From: a virus
Reading direction: 5' to 3' (one strand)
Virus record (IMG/VR): IMGVR_UViG_3300034198_025836
Coordinates: 1 to 31,736 of that record
Length of the DNA: 31,736 nt
Each line of letters opens with the position of its first letter. Within the stretch, counting starts at the first letter, position 1. Both the position numbers and the translations under genes were made by a program. Shown piece by piece: positions 8,101-19,800 of this stretch. A model generated the notes under the pieces. It saw nothing but the letters and a program-made list of their open reading frames with translations. It was not told the origin of the DNA and made no database searches.

Positions 8101-11100
8101 TTTCCGTATTTGAATATGCATCTACAATTTCACCGGACTGGAAAGTTCCAGATAGCATTGATATCTGCAATAATTTTGGTATGATATCAACACCACTCTT
8201 TCCGTCAAAAATTAAATTATATTTTGTTAATGGGGATAAATCTCCAGCGATAAATTCAATATTTCTTGTTTTTAAATAAGAAGATGATTCACCAGTTAAT
8301 AATAAGTTCGAAATAAAAGAATTCTTCCATTCGCTTTGATTTTTAATAATATTTTTTCCATTGTTGTTAATTGTTTTAACCCAACAATCTGATGAGGGTC
8401 TTAAATTAACAAATCCACTATAATCTGTTAAATTAAACTGATTAATTTTTTCACCCTTTGTAGCAAAATTTTGAGATACATTTGACCAAACAGTTTCAGT
8501 ATAGTTTAGAGTAACAAAGTCTCCAGTTTTTTTGACATTCGAATCTAATAACTGTAAGTTTGTTGAAAAATCTTCTGTCTGTGAATTTAGTGAAGAATTT
8601 AAGAGTAATTTTGATTTTAAAGAAAATATTGAAATATCTGGTCTTAATTCTTCTTTTTCTAAGTCAACTGTAGAGGTAGCATCTGGATTTTTTATATCTA
8701 TAAAAGAATTTCCTTTAAAATTATCAACAAAAAATCCAGATTTAAATTTACTTATTCCATCTTCATCAACAATTTGTAATGACTTTGTATCAGACTCTAG
8801 TGCAGATAAAGAAGAAAAATTTTCTAAATTTTTAATCCTTTCTTCTAATTTTCCAATATCTTTCATAGTAAATCTTTTATTGTCAATTAATTTGACTTTT
8901 ATATCATTAACATTATAAACATATGGAGGTATTTCGATAAAACATATTTCCATTTCATCACTAATAGAAGATGGATTTTTTGGATTATCTGAAGGTGTTC
9001 CACTTATTATTTCAAATGAACCATCTTTTTTAAGAACTAATTTATCTATTCTTGGTAAGTAATATGAGTATCCAACCGAAGAACTTTCATTTGGTTTTAT
9101 TACTAATTTTGGATTAATTGTGGAATTAAAATTTCTACTAAAAAATGAAAATGGAGATTGATTGGATGAGGTAAAGTTATTAACTCTAGGTCTAATATCT
9201 AAAACATCTGAGGATCTAATATTGTCATTTAAAATAGGAATGTCCGATTTAAATCTTTCCTGATCATAACTATTTGCAGAATAAACTTCTCCATTATCAT
9301 TGGCAGGAACAGTGTAGCAATCGTAAATAACTAATAATTTTTTTGCTGGTATGGTGGAAGATTTCTTTCTAACTATTTTCGAATAATCATAATATTGTTC
9401 TTTTTGTCCCTTATCTAAAGTAAAATCTCTAGTTTTATCAATATAAACACCAGGACTAATTGAATTTACTACTCCTATAATTTTAGATTCTTCGAATCTT
9501 ACATTTTCTCCAATTTGAAATTTATTAGAATTTAAGTTCACATAATCTATAATTGTTGAAGATGGTGTAGAGATAATTTGACCTATTGCCCCACTTGATG
9601 TTCCAGTAATTTTTTCACCAATTATTGCATTTGTATTTAAATTTAAACCAGAATTGAAAGTTAATTTGTCTAATATGGGCGATGAACTATCTAAAGATTC
9701 GTAAATTGCTAAAATTTTAACCACATCTGGAACATTTAAAGATATTTCCGTGTCCTCAATTCTTAAACCATAATACGGACTTGTTGTTAAACCAGAATAT
9801 GATACTGAAGTTCCAGAGGAACTTTTACTAACTTCTAATTTTTGACTTCTAGTATATACCTTTTTCTTATTTACTATTGAATTTTTAGATATTGTAACAT
9901 TTGCTGTTACACCAGTCTGTGAATTTTTTAATCCAGAAAAAGTAACAGTTTCATTATTTGATCCAAAAGAAATTTGTCCAGAAGATAAATCTTCTATATC
10001 GCCATTTAAATAAAAAATAGAATATTTTCCTGGAGAGAAAGTAGTAAAATAAGCACTAGAAATCCCAACATCACTTGCTATTGATAATGACATTGTTCCA
10101 CTTGCAGAAGTGGTTTTTCCTATTATTTGTTGATTGACTATCAAAGAAGAATTTGATAAATCAACTGAAGAAATATTATTATTGTTTAACTTTGAATAAA
10201 GAGATGGTTTTGTGCTCTTAATAGATGGAACACCTAAACTAAAAGTAGTTGTAGTTGTGGATGAAGGTAAATCACCTACACAAACATTAGATACATTTGA
10301 GACTGGATTGATAACCATACTCAATCCATCAGAAGAAACTGAAACAACTCTATTAAAAGATTCAGTTGATAAACCAGAAACTTGATATCTAATTATTGCA
10401 TCACTCTTAATTCCTACAAAATTTCTACCAGAAGAAGTCACGGTGCTGAGGCCACTTTTTCCTTCACTGATTGTAATTTGATCTGAAACGTTAAAGTTAT
10501 TTCCTATTTTTCTTTCTAAAAATGTATCTGCAGAAAAATCGGTAGACAAACCAACAGATAAAGAGTCTGAATTTTGATATATAGATTTTATATCTTGAGG
10601 TCCGTAAACCTGAGTTAATTTTATACTTCTAACTAAAGACCTATCTTCATTTATTATAATTTGTTCACCATCGATAAAAGTTCCGGAAGTTTCTGATAGT
10701 GTTATTGTATTTCCGCTAGGCAAATAAACTGTATATCCGGATGCTCCACTAGATAGTCCTCTTACATACGAAGTCACTGGACAATTAGTGTTTGAAATGG
10801 CAGGATTTGTAGTTAAAATTGTATAAGTTTGTATATCATACAAATAACAATCCCAGTTACTTGAATTATTTTTATATGCGGCATCGCTTAAAGAAAATGA
10901 ATATAATCTTGCTTTACCAATTGTCGTTCCGGTTCCAATTATATTGCTACTTTTTCTTCTATTATGGAGGTCAACTGAAAAATTATTGTTTATTCCCAAA
11001 GCTGGTGCTCCGGCAACATTGTTCAGTATAATTAAATTTCCCATTTCAAATGGAACAAACCTATTGTTAAGAGTTTTAGATGCTCTTGTTTTAGGAACAT

Positions 11101-12220
11101 CCAACACAGTAGTTCCAGATTTTTCTATATCATAACCACCAACATAGGATTTTCCTGGTGAAATTTTAACAGATAAAAGACTGTCCGAAGGAATATTTCC
11201 TTGATCCGTAGTTTCATCTCTAGTATAAATTCCATTTAAATCAAGTAAATTATTTAATGAATCTAAAACATCAACCTGGAAAGGAATAACATTATAGTTT
11301 CCAGACTCTTCGTAATTTCTTTTAGATATGTAATCTTTAATTAATGAATAATCTGTAGTTTCTTTTATTTTTTTAACTTTACCATTAATAACCTGTAAAA
11401 TCTCAATAAAATCTTTATCTTCAAAATCATTTAATGCTTTTTTAGATAATTTTGTGGTAATTCTAAATCTATCTGAACCTGGTGCAGAGTAATTAAGAAA
11501 TCCCTTTGCATTGTCGTAAAGTGAAGGGTCACTTTCCGAAGTAATAATTTCTTCACTAACAAATAATCCAACTCGATAAGATGGATTATTTGAATATTGA
11601 TCAAGTATTAACGTATCTTCATTTACAGTTATAAAATATCCTCTTATAAAATAAATTCCAGATGAAATTGAAACTGCAGACCCTATAGAAGATGGTTGAG
11701 AATTTGATGCCGTTGCTATTGTACTTCCAGAAGTGATGGTAGTATTTCCATACTTAAATGATTCCTCAGTTATCAGTGTTTCTCCACTTAAAAACTGAGA
11801 GGTTTCAAAATTTACATCCGAACCAAGATATTTTACATATAATGTAGTAAAACTTTCAGTAGATTCTGACCTAGGTAAAACGTTAACAACCACGGCAGTA
11901 AGCTGTGAAGTTTCTCCTTTTATTTTTTTACCAACTAACTCTTTAGTATAAAACTCTACATCTAGTCCCAAATGTGATGGATTTATTTTTACTGCAAAAT
12001 AATTTGAATCGTATGTTATATTTCCAGGTACTACTATAGATCCATCTTTGAATATATTATTTCCAAAAGATTTTAATTGATTTTGCAAATATGATTGTAA
12101 ACTTGTTAATTCTCTAGCTTGAACTGGAACTCCAGGTTTAAATAAAATTTTATAAAAATTTTTACTGGCATCAAAATCATCAAAATATGGTGAGATGTTT
12201 AAATTTGTTTTTTGTGTCAT
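5138..12220 (-). CDS. Giant virion structural protein, DUF4815 type, 2360 aa
   Basis: 2360 residues, roughly 250 kDa. The N-terminus (NISPYFDDFDASKNFYKILF, then KPGVPVQARELTSLQSYL) is the DUF4815 signature of T4-like cyanophage structural proteins. A second conserved block near residues 985-1015 contains RSSDVLDIRPRVNNF. Repeated beta-rich modules follow: Gly-Tyr units (VGSGYSTG near 1792, TGTGYVLGD near 1840) and TSGA-type units such as GEKITGTSSGAIGQI. The C-terminus ends FKDLRVIALQG, a typical terminus of this family. It lies directly between gp8 and the neck genes, the place of gp9-gp12 in T4, so it probably belongs to the outer baseplate or tail-fibre attachment region. It starts 3 bases after gp8 with only a weak ribosome site (GGAATTCTAAGAA). 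Its exact role in the virion is inferred. Confidence 0.88.
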   Translation of the reverse strand: MTQKTNLNISPYFDDFDASKNFYKILFKPGVPVQARELTSLQSYLQNQLKSFGNNIFKDGSIVVPGNITYDSNYFAVKINPSHLGLDVEFYTKELVGKKIKGETSQLTAVVVNVLPRSESTESFTTLYVKYLGSDVNFETSQFLSGETLITEESFKYGNTTITSGSTIATASNSQPSSIGSAVSISSGIYFIRGYFITVNEDTLILDQYSNNPSYRVGLFVSEEIITSESDPSLYDNAKGFLNYSAPGSDRFRITTKLSKKALNDFEDKDFIEILQVINGKVKKIKETTDYSLIKDYISKRNYEESGNYNVIPFQVDVLDSLNNLLDLNGIYTRDETTDQGNIPSDSLLSVKISPGKSYVGGYDIEKSGTTVLDVPKTRASKTLNNRFVPFEMGNLIILNNVAGAPALGINNNFSVDLHNRRKSSNIIGTGTTIGKARLYSFSLSDAAYKNNSSNWDCYLYDIQTYTILTTNPAISNTNCPVTSYVRGLSSGASGYTVYLPSGNTITLSETSGTFIDGEQIIINEDRSLVRSIKLTQVYGPQDIKSIYQNSDSLSVGLSTDFSADTFLERKIGNNFNVSDQITISEGKSGLSTVTSSGRNFVGIKSDAIIRYQVSGLSTESFNRVVSVSSDGLSMVINPVSNVSNVCVGDLPSSTTTTTFSLGVPSIKSTKPSLYSKLNNNNISSVDLSNSSLIVNQQIIGKTTSASGTMSLSIASDVGISSAYFTTFSPGKYSIFYLNGDIEDLSSGQISFGSNNETVTFSGLKNSQTGVTANVTISKNSIVNKKKVYTRSQKLEVSKSSSGTSVSYSGLTTSPYYGLRIEDTEISLNVPDVVKILAIYESLDSSSPILDKLTFNSGLNLNTNAIIGEKITGTSSGAIGQIISTPSSTIIDYVNLNSNKFQIGENVRFEESKIIGVVNSISPGVYIDKTRDFTLDKGQKEQYYDYSKIVRKKSSTIPAKKLLVIYDCYTVPANDNGEVYSANSYDQERFKSDIPILNDNIRSSDVLDIRPRVNNFTSSNQSPFSFFSRNFNSTINPKLVIKPNESSSVGYSYYLPRIDKLVLKKDGSFEIISGTPSDNPKNPSSISDEMEICFIEIPPYVYNVNDIKVKLIDNKRFTMKDIGKLEERIKNLENFSSLSALESDTKSLQIVDEDGISKFKSGFFVDNFKGNSFIDIKNPDATSTVDLEKEELRPDISIFSLKSKLLLNSSLNSQTEDFSTNLQLLDSNVKKTGDFVTLNYTETVWSNVSQNFATKGEKINQFNLTDYSGFVNLRPSSDCWVKTINNNGKNIIKNQSEWKNSFISNLLLTGESSSYLKTRNIEFIAGDLSPLTKYNLIFDGKSGVDIIPKLLQISMLSGTFQSGEIVDAYSNTEKVASFRICNLNHKFGAYNSPSEIFTENPYSSGNILLSYSTSSTVLNIDTYSLSDESDGRFYGYTVKDSILIGKTSGAQATVSSQELITDSFGDLVGSIFIRDPHRSPLPPIIFNSGTKTVKITLPNPLSSSTITYCENNFYTTELSNDLSYTNSLLIRRPILSRPSSTIIKDPLIQTFRTDIDGGFLTSIDLFFKEKDAKEKLTIEIREVDLGGQPTNKLVQDFARVQILPSQISISTDGDTPTNIKLSSPLYLEPNRQYALCISSPSSSIYELWIAESNQPTVKTQFLPSVSQIIYSNQYIGGNLFKPQNGGASTPIISEDLKFVLYKCNFTSSSGTVYFTNPDLGKNDTSEIYDKNFDSLVENPITMYPRKQVVGILTTYGLENIMTVGRKVYENTTSATGIVENVGGNISQLSITNVGSGYSTGTFNNVPLYKINGTGQNSDATANITFANGSITSVAIASTGTGYVLGDLLGITTSSVSRGFDGSLTVTSRANIDTLYLTNLSKDNFNTGNTISYDNNGTIVSLAGTTVRGSSFYVNDLYKGNVIKVQHYNHGMHGYNNKVVISGIYPDTVPELLTAAITPSSTQISVANTSIFANYEGSAVGVNTGYVLINNEIISYNNVGTGVLNILNRAVNGSTSKNHNINDLVYKYEINGVSLIRINTSHTIPSEVESTLLDSLNNIDEYYLQIPRSDKLHLSFIEQKTSGGLNCKATQNYQYTSILPLFNTISPKDTSINSILRSVSGTSASGSESSFIDQQFEPVVINEINNLTSPRIICSKINEVNNITNITNSKSLIFGVNLSTQNANLSPMVDISNCASFIGFRNRLNKPISDYSKDPRSNTLLDDPHSSVYISNQINLLKPASSLKVITTAYRHSSSNFRVLYKLIRADSSEVNQSYEYFPGYLNLRDSNGDGIGDIVIDKSLNDGLSDVFVPANSDDEFSEYQFTANNLGQFTGFSIKIIMSGTNESYPLRFKDLRVIALQG

Positions 12221-12223
12221 TTC

Positions 12224-13786
12224 TTAGAATTCCAGAATGATTTTAATGTCTTCTTTTTGTCTTGCGCTTCTATTAACAAGAGGACGATTATCAATATAAA
12301 TTATTTCTCCAGATTTTTGGTTTATTTCTGGTGTTGCAATACCGTTGTTAAACGTCGATGACAAATTTACAATTTTTGTTGGAGAAACGTTAGTAGTAAT
12401 ACCACTAAAGTTAGCATCTATTGTCCCACTAAAGTTATTTATTGAAGTTATAGATCCTCCCTGAATAGAAAAATTAATTTTTTTAGATCTAACTGCAACA
12501 TTTTTAGAATCTTTTTGGTCATATGAAGTTTCATTATAAAAAAGAGATCTATCTGTAAAATACTTTAATACATTAGTTTCTTTATCAAAAGAAGCAATAT
12601 AACCAGTGGCAGTTCCAACTCCAGATATTGTTTGATATATGGCATTTCCTGCAATTGCATCATCCGGCGAAACGACACTAGATTGAACCAGTTTTAATGA
12701 TGATAAATTAGAAAATTTATCATCATTAAATATTGAAGTAGCAGATCCAACATAGGTTGGATTTTTTAAGACACCAATTTGAGCAAATTTAGAATCAATT
12801 GGAAAATCTTTAGAAGAATCGTCGAAACGAGCATAAATTAAAACTTTATCACAACCTAATTCCGTATAAATGTCATACCCATGTCCTCTGGATGGTGGTA
12901 TAATAGGAATTAAATGTGCAAAAGCAGTAGCTCCTTGATTTATTGACGATAAATCAACTCTACCATAACTGTAGTTTTTGCCACCACTCGATACTAAAAC
13001 GTCGCTTATTTTACCACCAACAACATCAACAACTACTTTCCCCCCTTCACCATCTCCTAATATGTCTAATTCTGATAAGGTCGTATTATAACCAGATCCT
13101 GGATTATTAATATAAACTTTTTTTATTTGATTTGAATTAACCAGAGAGTCTGCACTATTCCTAACTGCCTGTATATCTGCACTTGCACTTGTTTCCCAAT
13201 CATTTGGTACTGGTATATATTCAACTGAGTCAAATTTGATTACATCACTAGGATCTACGGTGAACATGTATTTCCAAATATATCCATCACCACTTTCCCC
13301 AGCCCTTGAAGGTTCCAAGTCTATAAAGTTCGGTTCATCTTGGGATGGATTTCCCAAAGGCTTAATTGACGAAGATCCATTATCAATACATAAGTAAACT
13401 TTAAATTGAGAATTAATTACATAATAATCTGCATCATAGAGCCGATATGAACTTGTTTTTGGTGAAGGATTTAAAACACTATAGTCATGTCTATACATTT
13501 CGTATACAGTATTTTGAACCCAATCAACTCTTCTTATTAATCTTCTAATATTATTAGGTGTTATTTTTTTACCAAAAATTATAGTATCTTTATAATGATT
13601 CAAATATTCTAAATTATCTATTGGTGATGGTGGATTTGAATCCCAACTTGTTGATCTTCCAAATCCAACAATGGACGGATTTGGTAAACTTAAAAAAACA
13701 TAGTGAGAATTTTGTGGATCTAATACGGAATCCACAAAATTTTTGGCATTGGATACTCTAAATTGATCCGTAACAATTGCAGACAT
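12224..13786 (-). CDS. 8: Baseplate wedge protein gp8, extended
   Basis: 520 residues against 334 in T4 gp8, which forms dimers in the baseplate wedge. The N-terminus IVTDQFRVSNAKNFVDSV and FLSLPNPS parallels T4 IVTSKFRTEKMLNFYNSI. The middle has SGDGYIWKYMFTV (T4 PGDGYVWEYLFEI), and the end GEIIYIDNRPLVNRSARQKE followed by DIKIILEF mirrors T4 GEMIYMENRPPI and EEINILFTF. The extra length contains a Gly-Tyr module at about residues 225-275 (NPGSGYNTTLSELDILGDGE, then SSGGKNYSYG). ATG at 13786 has AAAAAGGTAATA upstream and a TATAAATA late promoter just before it, so gp8 can be transcribed apart from the giant gene upstream. Confidence 0.95.
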   Translation of the reverse strand: MSAIVTDQFRVSNAKNFVDSVLDPQNSHYVFLSLPNPSIVGFGRSTSWDSNPPSPIDNLEYLNHYKDTIIFGKKITPNNIRRLIRRVDWVQNTVYEMYRHDYSVLNPSPKTSSYRLYDADYYVINSQFKVYLCIDNGSSSIKPLGNPSQDEPNFIDLEPSRAGESGDGYIWKYMFTVDPSDVIKFDSVEYIPVPNDWETSASADIQAVRNSADSLVNSNQIKKVYINNPGSGYNTTLSELDILGDGEGGKVVVDVVGGKISDVLVSSGGKNYSYGRVDLSSINQGATAFAHLIPIIPPSRGHGYDIYTELGCDKVLIYARFDDSSKDFPIDSKFAQIGVLKNPTYVGSATSIFNDDKFSNLSSLKLVQSSVVSPDDAIAGNAIYQTISGVGTATGYIASFDKETNVLKYFTDRSLFYNETSYDQKDSKNVAVRSKKINFSIQGGSITSINNFSGTIDANFSGITTNVSPTKIVNLSSTFNNGIATPEINQKSGEIIYIDNRPLVNRSARQKEDIKIILEF

Positions 13787-13802
13787 TATTACCTTTTTTA
13801 TG

Positions 13803-13810
13803 TATTTATA
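13803..13810 (-). promoter_or_regulatory. T4-type late promoter of gp8
   Basis: The minus strand reads TATAAATA, an exact match to the T4 late -10 consensus recognised by the phage late sigma factor gp55. It lies 16 bases before the gp8 ATG in one of the few intergenic gaps (13787-13857) of the virion block. Start of RNA synthesis would fall near 13796, giving a leader of about 10 bases that contains AAAAAGG. Confidence 0.75.
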
Positions 13811-13834
13811 TGGTATAAATTATGTTAATATTTC

Positions 13835-13859
13835 AATAATCATATTTATGATGATTATT
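13835..13859 (-). other. Hairpin at the end of the giant gene
   Basis: AATAATCAT (13835-13843) and ATGATTATT (13851-13859) form a perfect 9-bp stem with a 7-base loop, beginning inside the TAA of the 4212-aa gene. It is AT-only apart from one GC pair and has no T-run after it, so it is not a standard intrinsic terminator. It could protect the 3' end of RNA or weaken read-through into gp8. Confidence 0.4.
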
Positions 13860-16800
13860 ACACTAAATCTTTTTTCAAAGCTCCACTGTCTCTCAACCCA
13901 TATTTTCTTCTCTGCACTGTTGGAAATGTTGACAGTCCAGAAATAGTGGTATATTTTTGCAAATCAATTTGAATTGGAGATCTTGATCTCTCAAATCCAC
14001 TCAATCTTCCCCAAGAAAATCTACCACAGATATTTGATGTTGTGGCAATACCAACTGTATTTGTTGAAGATAAAACATTGCATAACATGACTCCATTCAA
14101 ATTGCTTCTTTGAATAGAATGAATATAATATATATTATCTAAAAATGTTGATCCTATTCCAACAACTTGATTATCATTAGCATCGATTGAAGTAATTCCG
14201 TTACCAACATTTGTATCAGAAATAAACACAGGATATCCAGAAACTAAATCATCATTTGCATCTGTTGAATTGTATTTTATAAAAAACTTTATTGCCAAAT
14301 ATGTTCCAACACCAACACTTGTGGTTATTCCCGTAACAATTCCCGAAAATCCCTGAACAAACTGAATATTATTAATTAATTCAGTCTTTGGATTTGGAAT
14401 TGGTGCTATAATTTGTGGGGGATTTGAAAAAGTGTATCCAAATCCGGGATTTATAATATAAACTGGATTAGTGAGTATTCCAGAGGGTGAAATAGAAACA
14501 TCTATTATGGCGTCTGTTCCACCATTTCCTACTATTGATCTAGTTTTTAATCTCAAACTATTTCCTATTCCAATATACCCACTACCACCAGAAATGATGT
14601 TAATACTAGAAATAGTAGATGAAGAAGAAACTGTAGCAGTTAATGCTGCAGAAATTGGATTGTCATTTAATACTATTAATCCAGAAAATTCCCTAATTTC
14701 CTCACTTGATTGATTTTCTTCATATTGGAAAAATTGTGCATCATCAACAAATATTTCACTACTAGTTTCAGAAAAACCTTTAATTATTCTTGCAGTTGGG
14801 AAAACCATAGATTCTATAGAATCTCTTTGCTTAGACTCAATACTATCATTAATTATTAAATCGGTTTTTTGTTTAGTCCAAGACATTGGTCTAAACAAGT
14901 CTTCAGTGATACCATCATTTAAATATATTCCAGTTTCCATTACATCAGATGAATTTATAAAAGAAACTGTTCTACTATCTTGACCAATACTATTGGATGC
15001 ATAGTCATCTTTAAGAATTTGTACACTATCTCCAACTTTAATAGTTTCTCTGACTTCTACTTCAGCACTATCTACTCCCAAAGTTCCTCTGTAGAAAAAT
15101 ATTGCAATATTATCTTCAGGTTTAGGTGCTTCATTAAATAATATTGTGGTTCCGCCAGTAAATGTATATGATACTTTAGGTTCTTGCATAACCCCATTAA
15201 GATAAATTAATAGAACCGTATCAAAATCAATTAAGGATGATGTTGGATCATTTACATTTTTTTCAAAACTTAGAAGGACATTATTTTTAAACAATGGAAA
15301 TCTTTTTCTAGTTCCATTTTGTAGAGTTTTTACGCTATCAATATAATCAAATTCCCCAAGTTGAATTGAAGAAAAACTATCAGTTCTAATATCAGTAACT
15401 GTAAATTTAATTTCACTTACAGGATTGCTTAATCTAGAATCAGTTACTAAACCTACTAAAGTGAAAGTATCTCCTATTAGAAATCCATATCCAGGTTTAA
15501 CAATTTCAAATCCAGTTAACCCAAATAATGTAGATCCTATACCAACCGATTTAGTAGATGGGCCAACGTCTACACTAATTGATAAACCAACTCCACATTT
15601 GTCAGTATTCCCAATTCCTGGTCTAAATATGGGTTTAATTGCCAAATGCTGGTAAGATGGATCTGATAGATAAACATTAGGATTACTGTATCCTGTTCCT
15701 CCAGAAATAATATTAAACCCTCTTATTGATCCACCAACACCGACTAAAGCAGTAATTACTGCTGCAGTTCCAGTGTGGGATTTTTCAGTAGCTCCAACAG
15801 AAATATTTCTATTATATCCAGATCCAAAAATAGGACCAATATCAAATCCAAATGCTGTTGAAATTGAAGAAGAATTAGTAGAAAATTCGGAAATAAATAC
15901 TGTTCCTAATCCAATTGCAGTAATTCTAGTATTGAATTTTAATATTTTCGTCTTATCTGGTAAAATAATATCTCTTGAGGTAATAGATGGTAAGTAAATT
16001 CCGGGAATATCAGTTAATCTTTGATTGATCTTCAAACCAGAAGTGTCAATTCCAGTAATTTGATTGCTATTAATTCCTATAGTTCCTGACGCATATTTTC
16101 CAATTACTAAAGAAGTTGTAAATCCTACGTTAGTTATTGATCCTCCAGCACCTGTTTTAACTTCAATCATACCAGTTGGTATTCCGACTAATGGTGCATA
16201 TCCAATTCCCTCAGTAGTTGCAACAGAAACTACTAAACCTCCACGAGGAAGTTGATTTTGATTCACATCATAATCAACAGTGAATACTGTAGGAGTATTG
16301 GGAATTTTAACTCCTGTAAACGATACGCTAGAAATACCTGATGGTGAAGTTAATATGTTATAATTATTTCCAATATTGTTATCAGTGTCTGGTGTTTGGA
16401 AAATATCATTTATAAAAACTAAATTATTTCCAGCAACAACATTAGAAACTAAATTTCCTTCTTTATACAATGTAAAGGTTCTAGCAACTCCGGTAAAAGA
16501 ATCTGATATGTCATCATAGATTTGATTTCCGGAATAATCTTTTCTCAGAAAAACTCTTCCATTGAAAGTAGATCTTGGAATAGGTAAATAATTATCACCT
16601 AAACGAGCATTGTTACCTTTTCCATCAGGTGCTTCCACAAAGAATATTTGATTCCCTACAATATTATATGCTCCCCTATAAACTCTTAAAGAAGTTCCAT
16701 CAGCGTGAGAAATTTCTGATGATCCTAAAGATGCTCTAATAACTTCAACTAATGGAATAGTTCCAATTCCAGTAATTGGACCAGATACAGTAGTTCCAAA

Positions 16801-19800
16801 ACCAACGTTGGATACAGATACAAATTCTTCTTGTATTTTAAGAATATCTTTTGGTACTATTGAAGATATTCCCGAAAGTGCAAAGAAAGTGGTTCCAACT
16901 CCAACAGATCCATTGTTATTGCCACTTAAAGTAAAACTTAATGGAGTATATGCAATCGGATATTGTGCAACACCATTAAGAGTAATCAAAGTTTTTTCAT
17001 TTTTCTTTTTCATTTCCAATTGATGAATATTACCAGATCCAGTTGAAGTGAATGTAAATCCTATTCCAGATAATCCAGAGACTCCAGTAATTTTAAACTT
17101 ATCATTATCAATTTTTAAAGCATATACTCTTGATGGGCATATATTTGTAGAAATTCCAGTTGAAAAAACAGATCTAAAAGTTGTTCCTGTAGAAACATTT
17201 GATATTTGTAATGATGGTTTTAAATTATTAGAATAATATATTCTATTTGATGCAATTTGAAGTGATGATGAAACTGCTATTGAGTTAATTCCAACGGATA
17301 TAACAGTCCCTAAAGAATCATTATTTCCAGAAAATATTCCAGAACCAACGGATATTACTTGAGTATTTGCAATACCAGTTATAACTGTTGATCCAGTTGA
17401 AACTACATTTCCCGTAAAGTAAGCAAAACTTTGTCCTATACCAGTTATTTGAGTTCCATTTGGGATATTCGAACCAATTACTATATCATTAACACTTATT
17501 CCCAATGTAGTTGATATTCCCGTAATAGTAGAAAAACCAGAAATTATATCAGCGACTATCGAAGAACCACCAACTATAGTTGTTCCAATTCCAACGGAAG
17601 TTGCTGCAACACCGATTAAAGATGATCTAGGAGTATATATTAGTTCCTCACCAGTTTCAAAAAAATGATTTTTAATAGTTATTATTCCAGTTTCTTTGTT
17701 AAATATAGACACATTTTTTGGATTAAATAATTTTGCAAAAATTGGTGTGCGTTCATGGTTTAAATCAAAGTTTAATCTATCTTTTCCAAAATTATTAATT
17801 GAACCATACCTACCAACTTCAATACTTTCTATTGATGTTCCGTAAGTTAAAGGTTCTGGATTATTAAATTCATCATATTCGGTATAAAAATATTGATCAT
17901 AACTTTGAATGGTTAATTGTGTTGATGAAAATTGTGGATCTGGATAAAATTGAACATTAACATTAAATTGATTCATTGTTGCTGCGAAAGTCCCTATTCC
18001 TGAGGTGCTTCCAATTGATAAAAATGGATAAGATTGAATATTACAAACAACTTGATTTGTTGTCACTAAAACTTGATGTACTGCTGTAGTTTTTCCTATT
18101 GATACTTTTACTATTGATTTTAAAGAAGACTCTATAGATCCATCAAAAGATTTAATAGTCGATGCTCCTGTTATCTTTTTAAAATTGGACTCTAATCTAG
18201 TTGTTCTTTCGGTTCCCTCAAGTTGTCCTTCAACAGAAAATCTATAAGTTCCTATTCCAGAAGCAGTAGTTCCAAAACCAACAGTTTTTGTTTTTACAAC
18301 AACGTTTTTATTTGTTTTATTTGTAAATGATAAATTTAGTACTTGATTATTATCTACGTTTGTACCAAATGTTCCAATAAATCCTCTAGACATACCACCC
18401 AATAGATTTTCACTATCAAAGTAAAACTCTGCTAAATGTGTATCTATTCCATCATAATATCCAATAACTTCATAATAATTTAATTTATAATCATCAGTAT
18501 TAATAATTAATGAATTTGAATAAAATACATCAAATTGAGACGTTAAACCTCTAAAAACAACTGTCGAAACTCCTACTGATGCTGCTAATCTTTCTGTTTT
18601 TGATGATAATCTAATAAAACCATAATCAGTAAATCCAATTCCAATATTAGAAAAACCATCATCAAATGTTTCTCTATATGTTTTTAATCGATAACTAGAG
18701 TTATATGGGTCTGTTGGTGTAAATTTAAGAACAGGATCACCAACTGAACTAACATCGCCACTAAAAGTTCCTAATAATTCATCAGTAAATAAATCCGTTT
18801 TGTTCAAAGTATAAGTATTTTGTTTTAAATCATTTAGAATTACAACTTCACTAGTTTGAAATTTTAAGTTATCTTCAGTAGAAATTTGAACTAAAAATTT
18901 AGAATATAAATCAGTTATCGGATATTCTACAAGTTCTAGGAACTCATCTTTGTTAAATTCTGAGCTAGAGAATATATTGCTAATATCATCTATTTGTAAA
19001 ACTCTATTCGTATTGCACTGAATAAAATCTGTTAATTTTTTATTTTTTAATCTAATGAATTGTGAAGAATTTGATGTTGTATCATAATCAGCAGCAAAGT
19101 CAAAAACATTGATAGTATCAACTCTTTTTTCCGCAACAAAATTTAAAGTTGTAAGTAGTTTTTCTGAAGATCCTATAGAAATTGTTGCTGCAGAAGTAAT
19201 TCCAACATCTGCAAAGTTTTTTAATCCAATTGGATGAATCAGACTATTAACCGGTCCGACAAATTTATCATACTCTATAGGACTCTTAATAGAATACGAT
19301 AAATTTTGATAATAATCATTATCTGGTATTACTTGAGTGTCTAAGTTTAATTTTCCTACGTTAGTTTTCCATCCAGATCTACTTTCATTGGAAGAATCTA
19401 CACTATATCTTCCACTATATGTAAAAAATTGACTTATTTTTGCGACAGATCCAGATACAGAACCTTTAATAATATCATTTTTACTAATATTATCTTCCAC
19501 ATTGAAAAGTTTTACTGAAGAGTCTGATGATTCTTTAATTTTAATATCGGTTGGTATATTATTAACAGATATAGATTCATTATCAATAAACCTAGCATAT
19601 TTCTGATTAATTTCAAAAACTGGATAATTTTTAACATTAACAATAGAACTAAAAACAGTTTGTTTTGGAAGTGGAACACCTGCAGAATTAGTATATTTTC
19701 CAATATTATATTTTAAAACAGCTGGATCTGAGTTTACAAATTCAGTAACCTCAAAGAAGTTATATCCATTATCATCAGAATTAAATCCTGTTCCTGGTGA

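Noticed and set aside
14471-17236. Several plus-strand open frames opposite the giant gene
   Set aside because: They result from Gly-, Ser- and Ile-rich codons on the other strand, giving Pro- and Ile-rich shadow products without ribosome sites.
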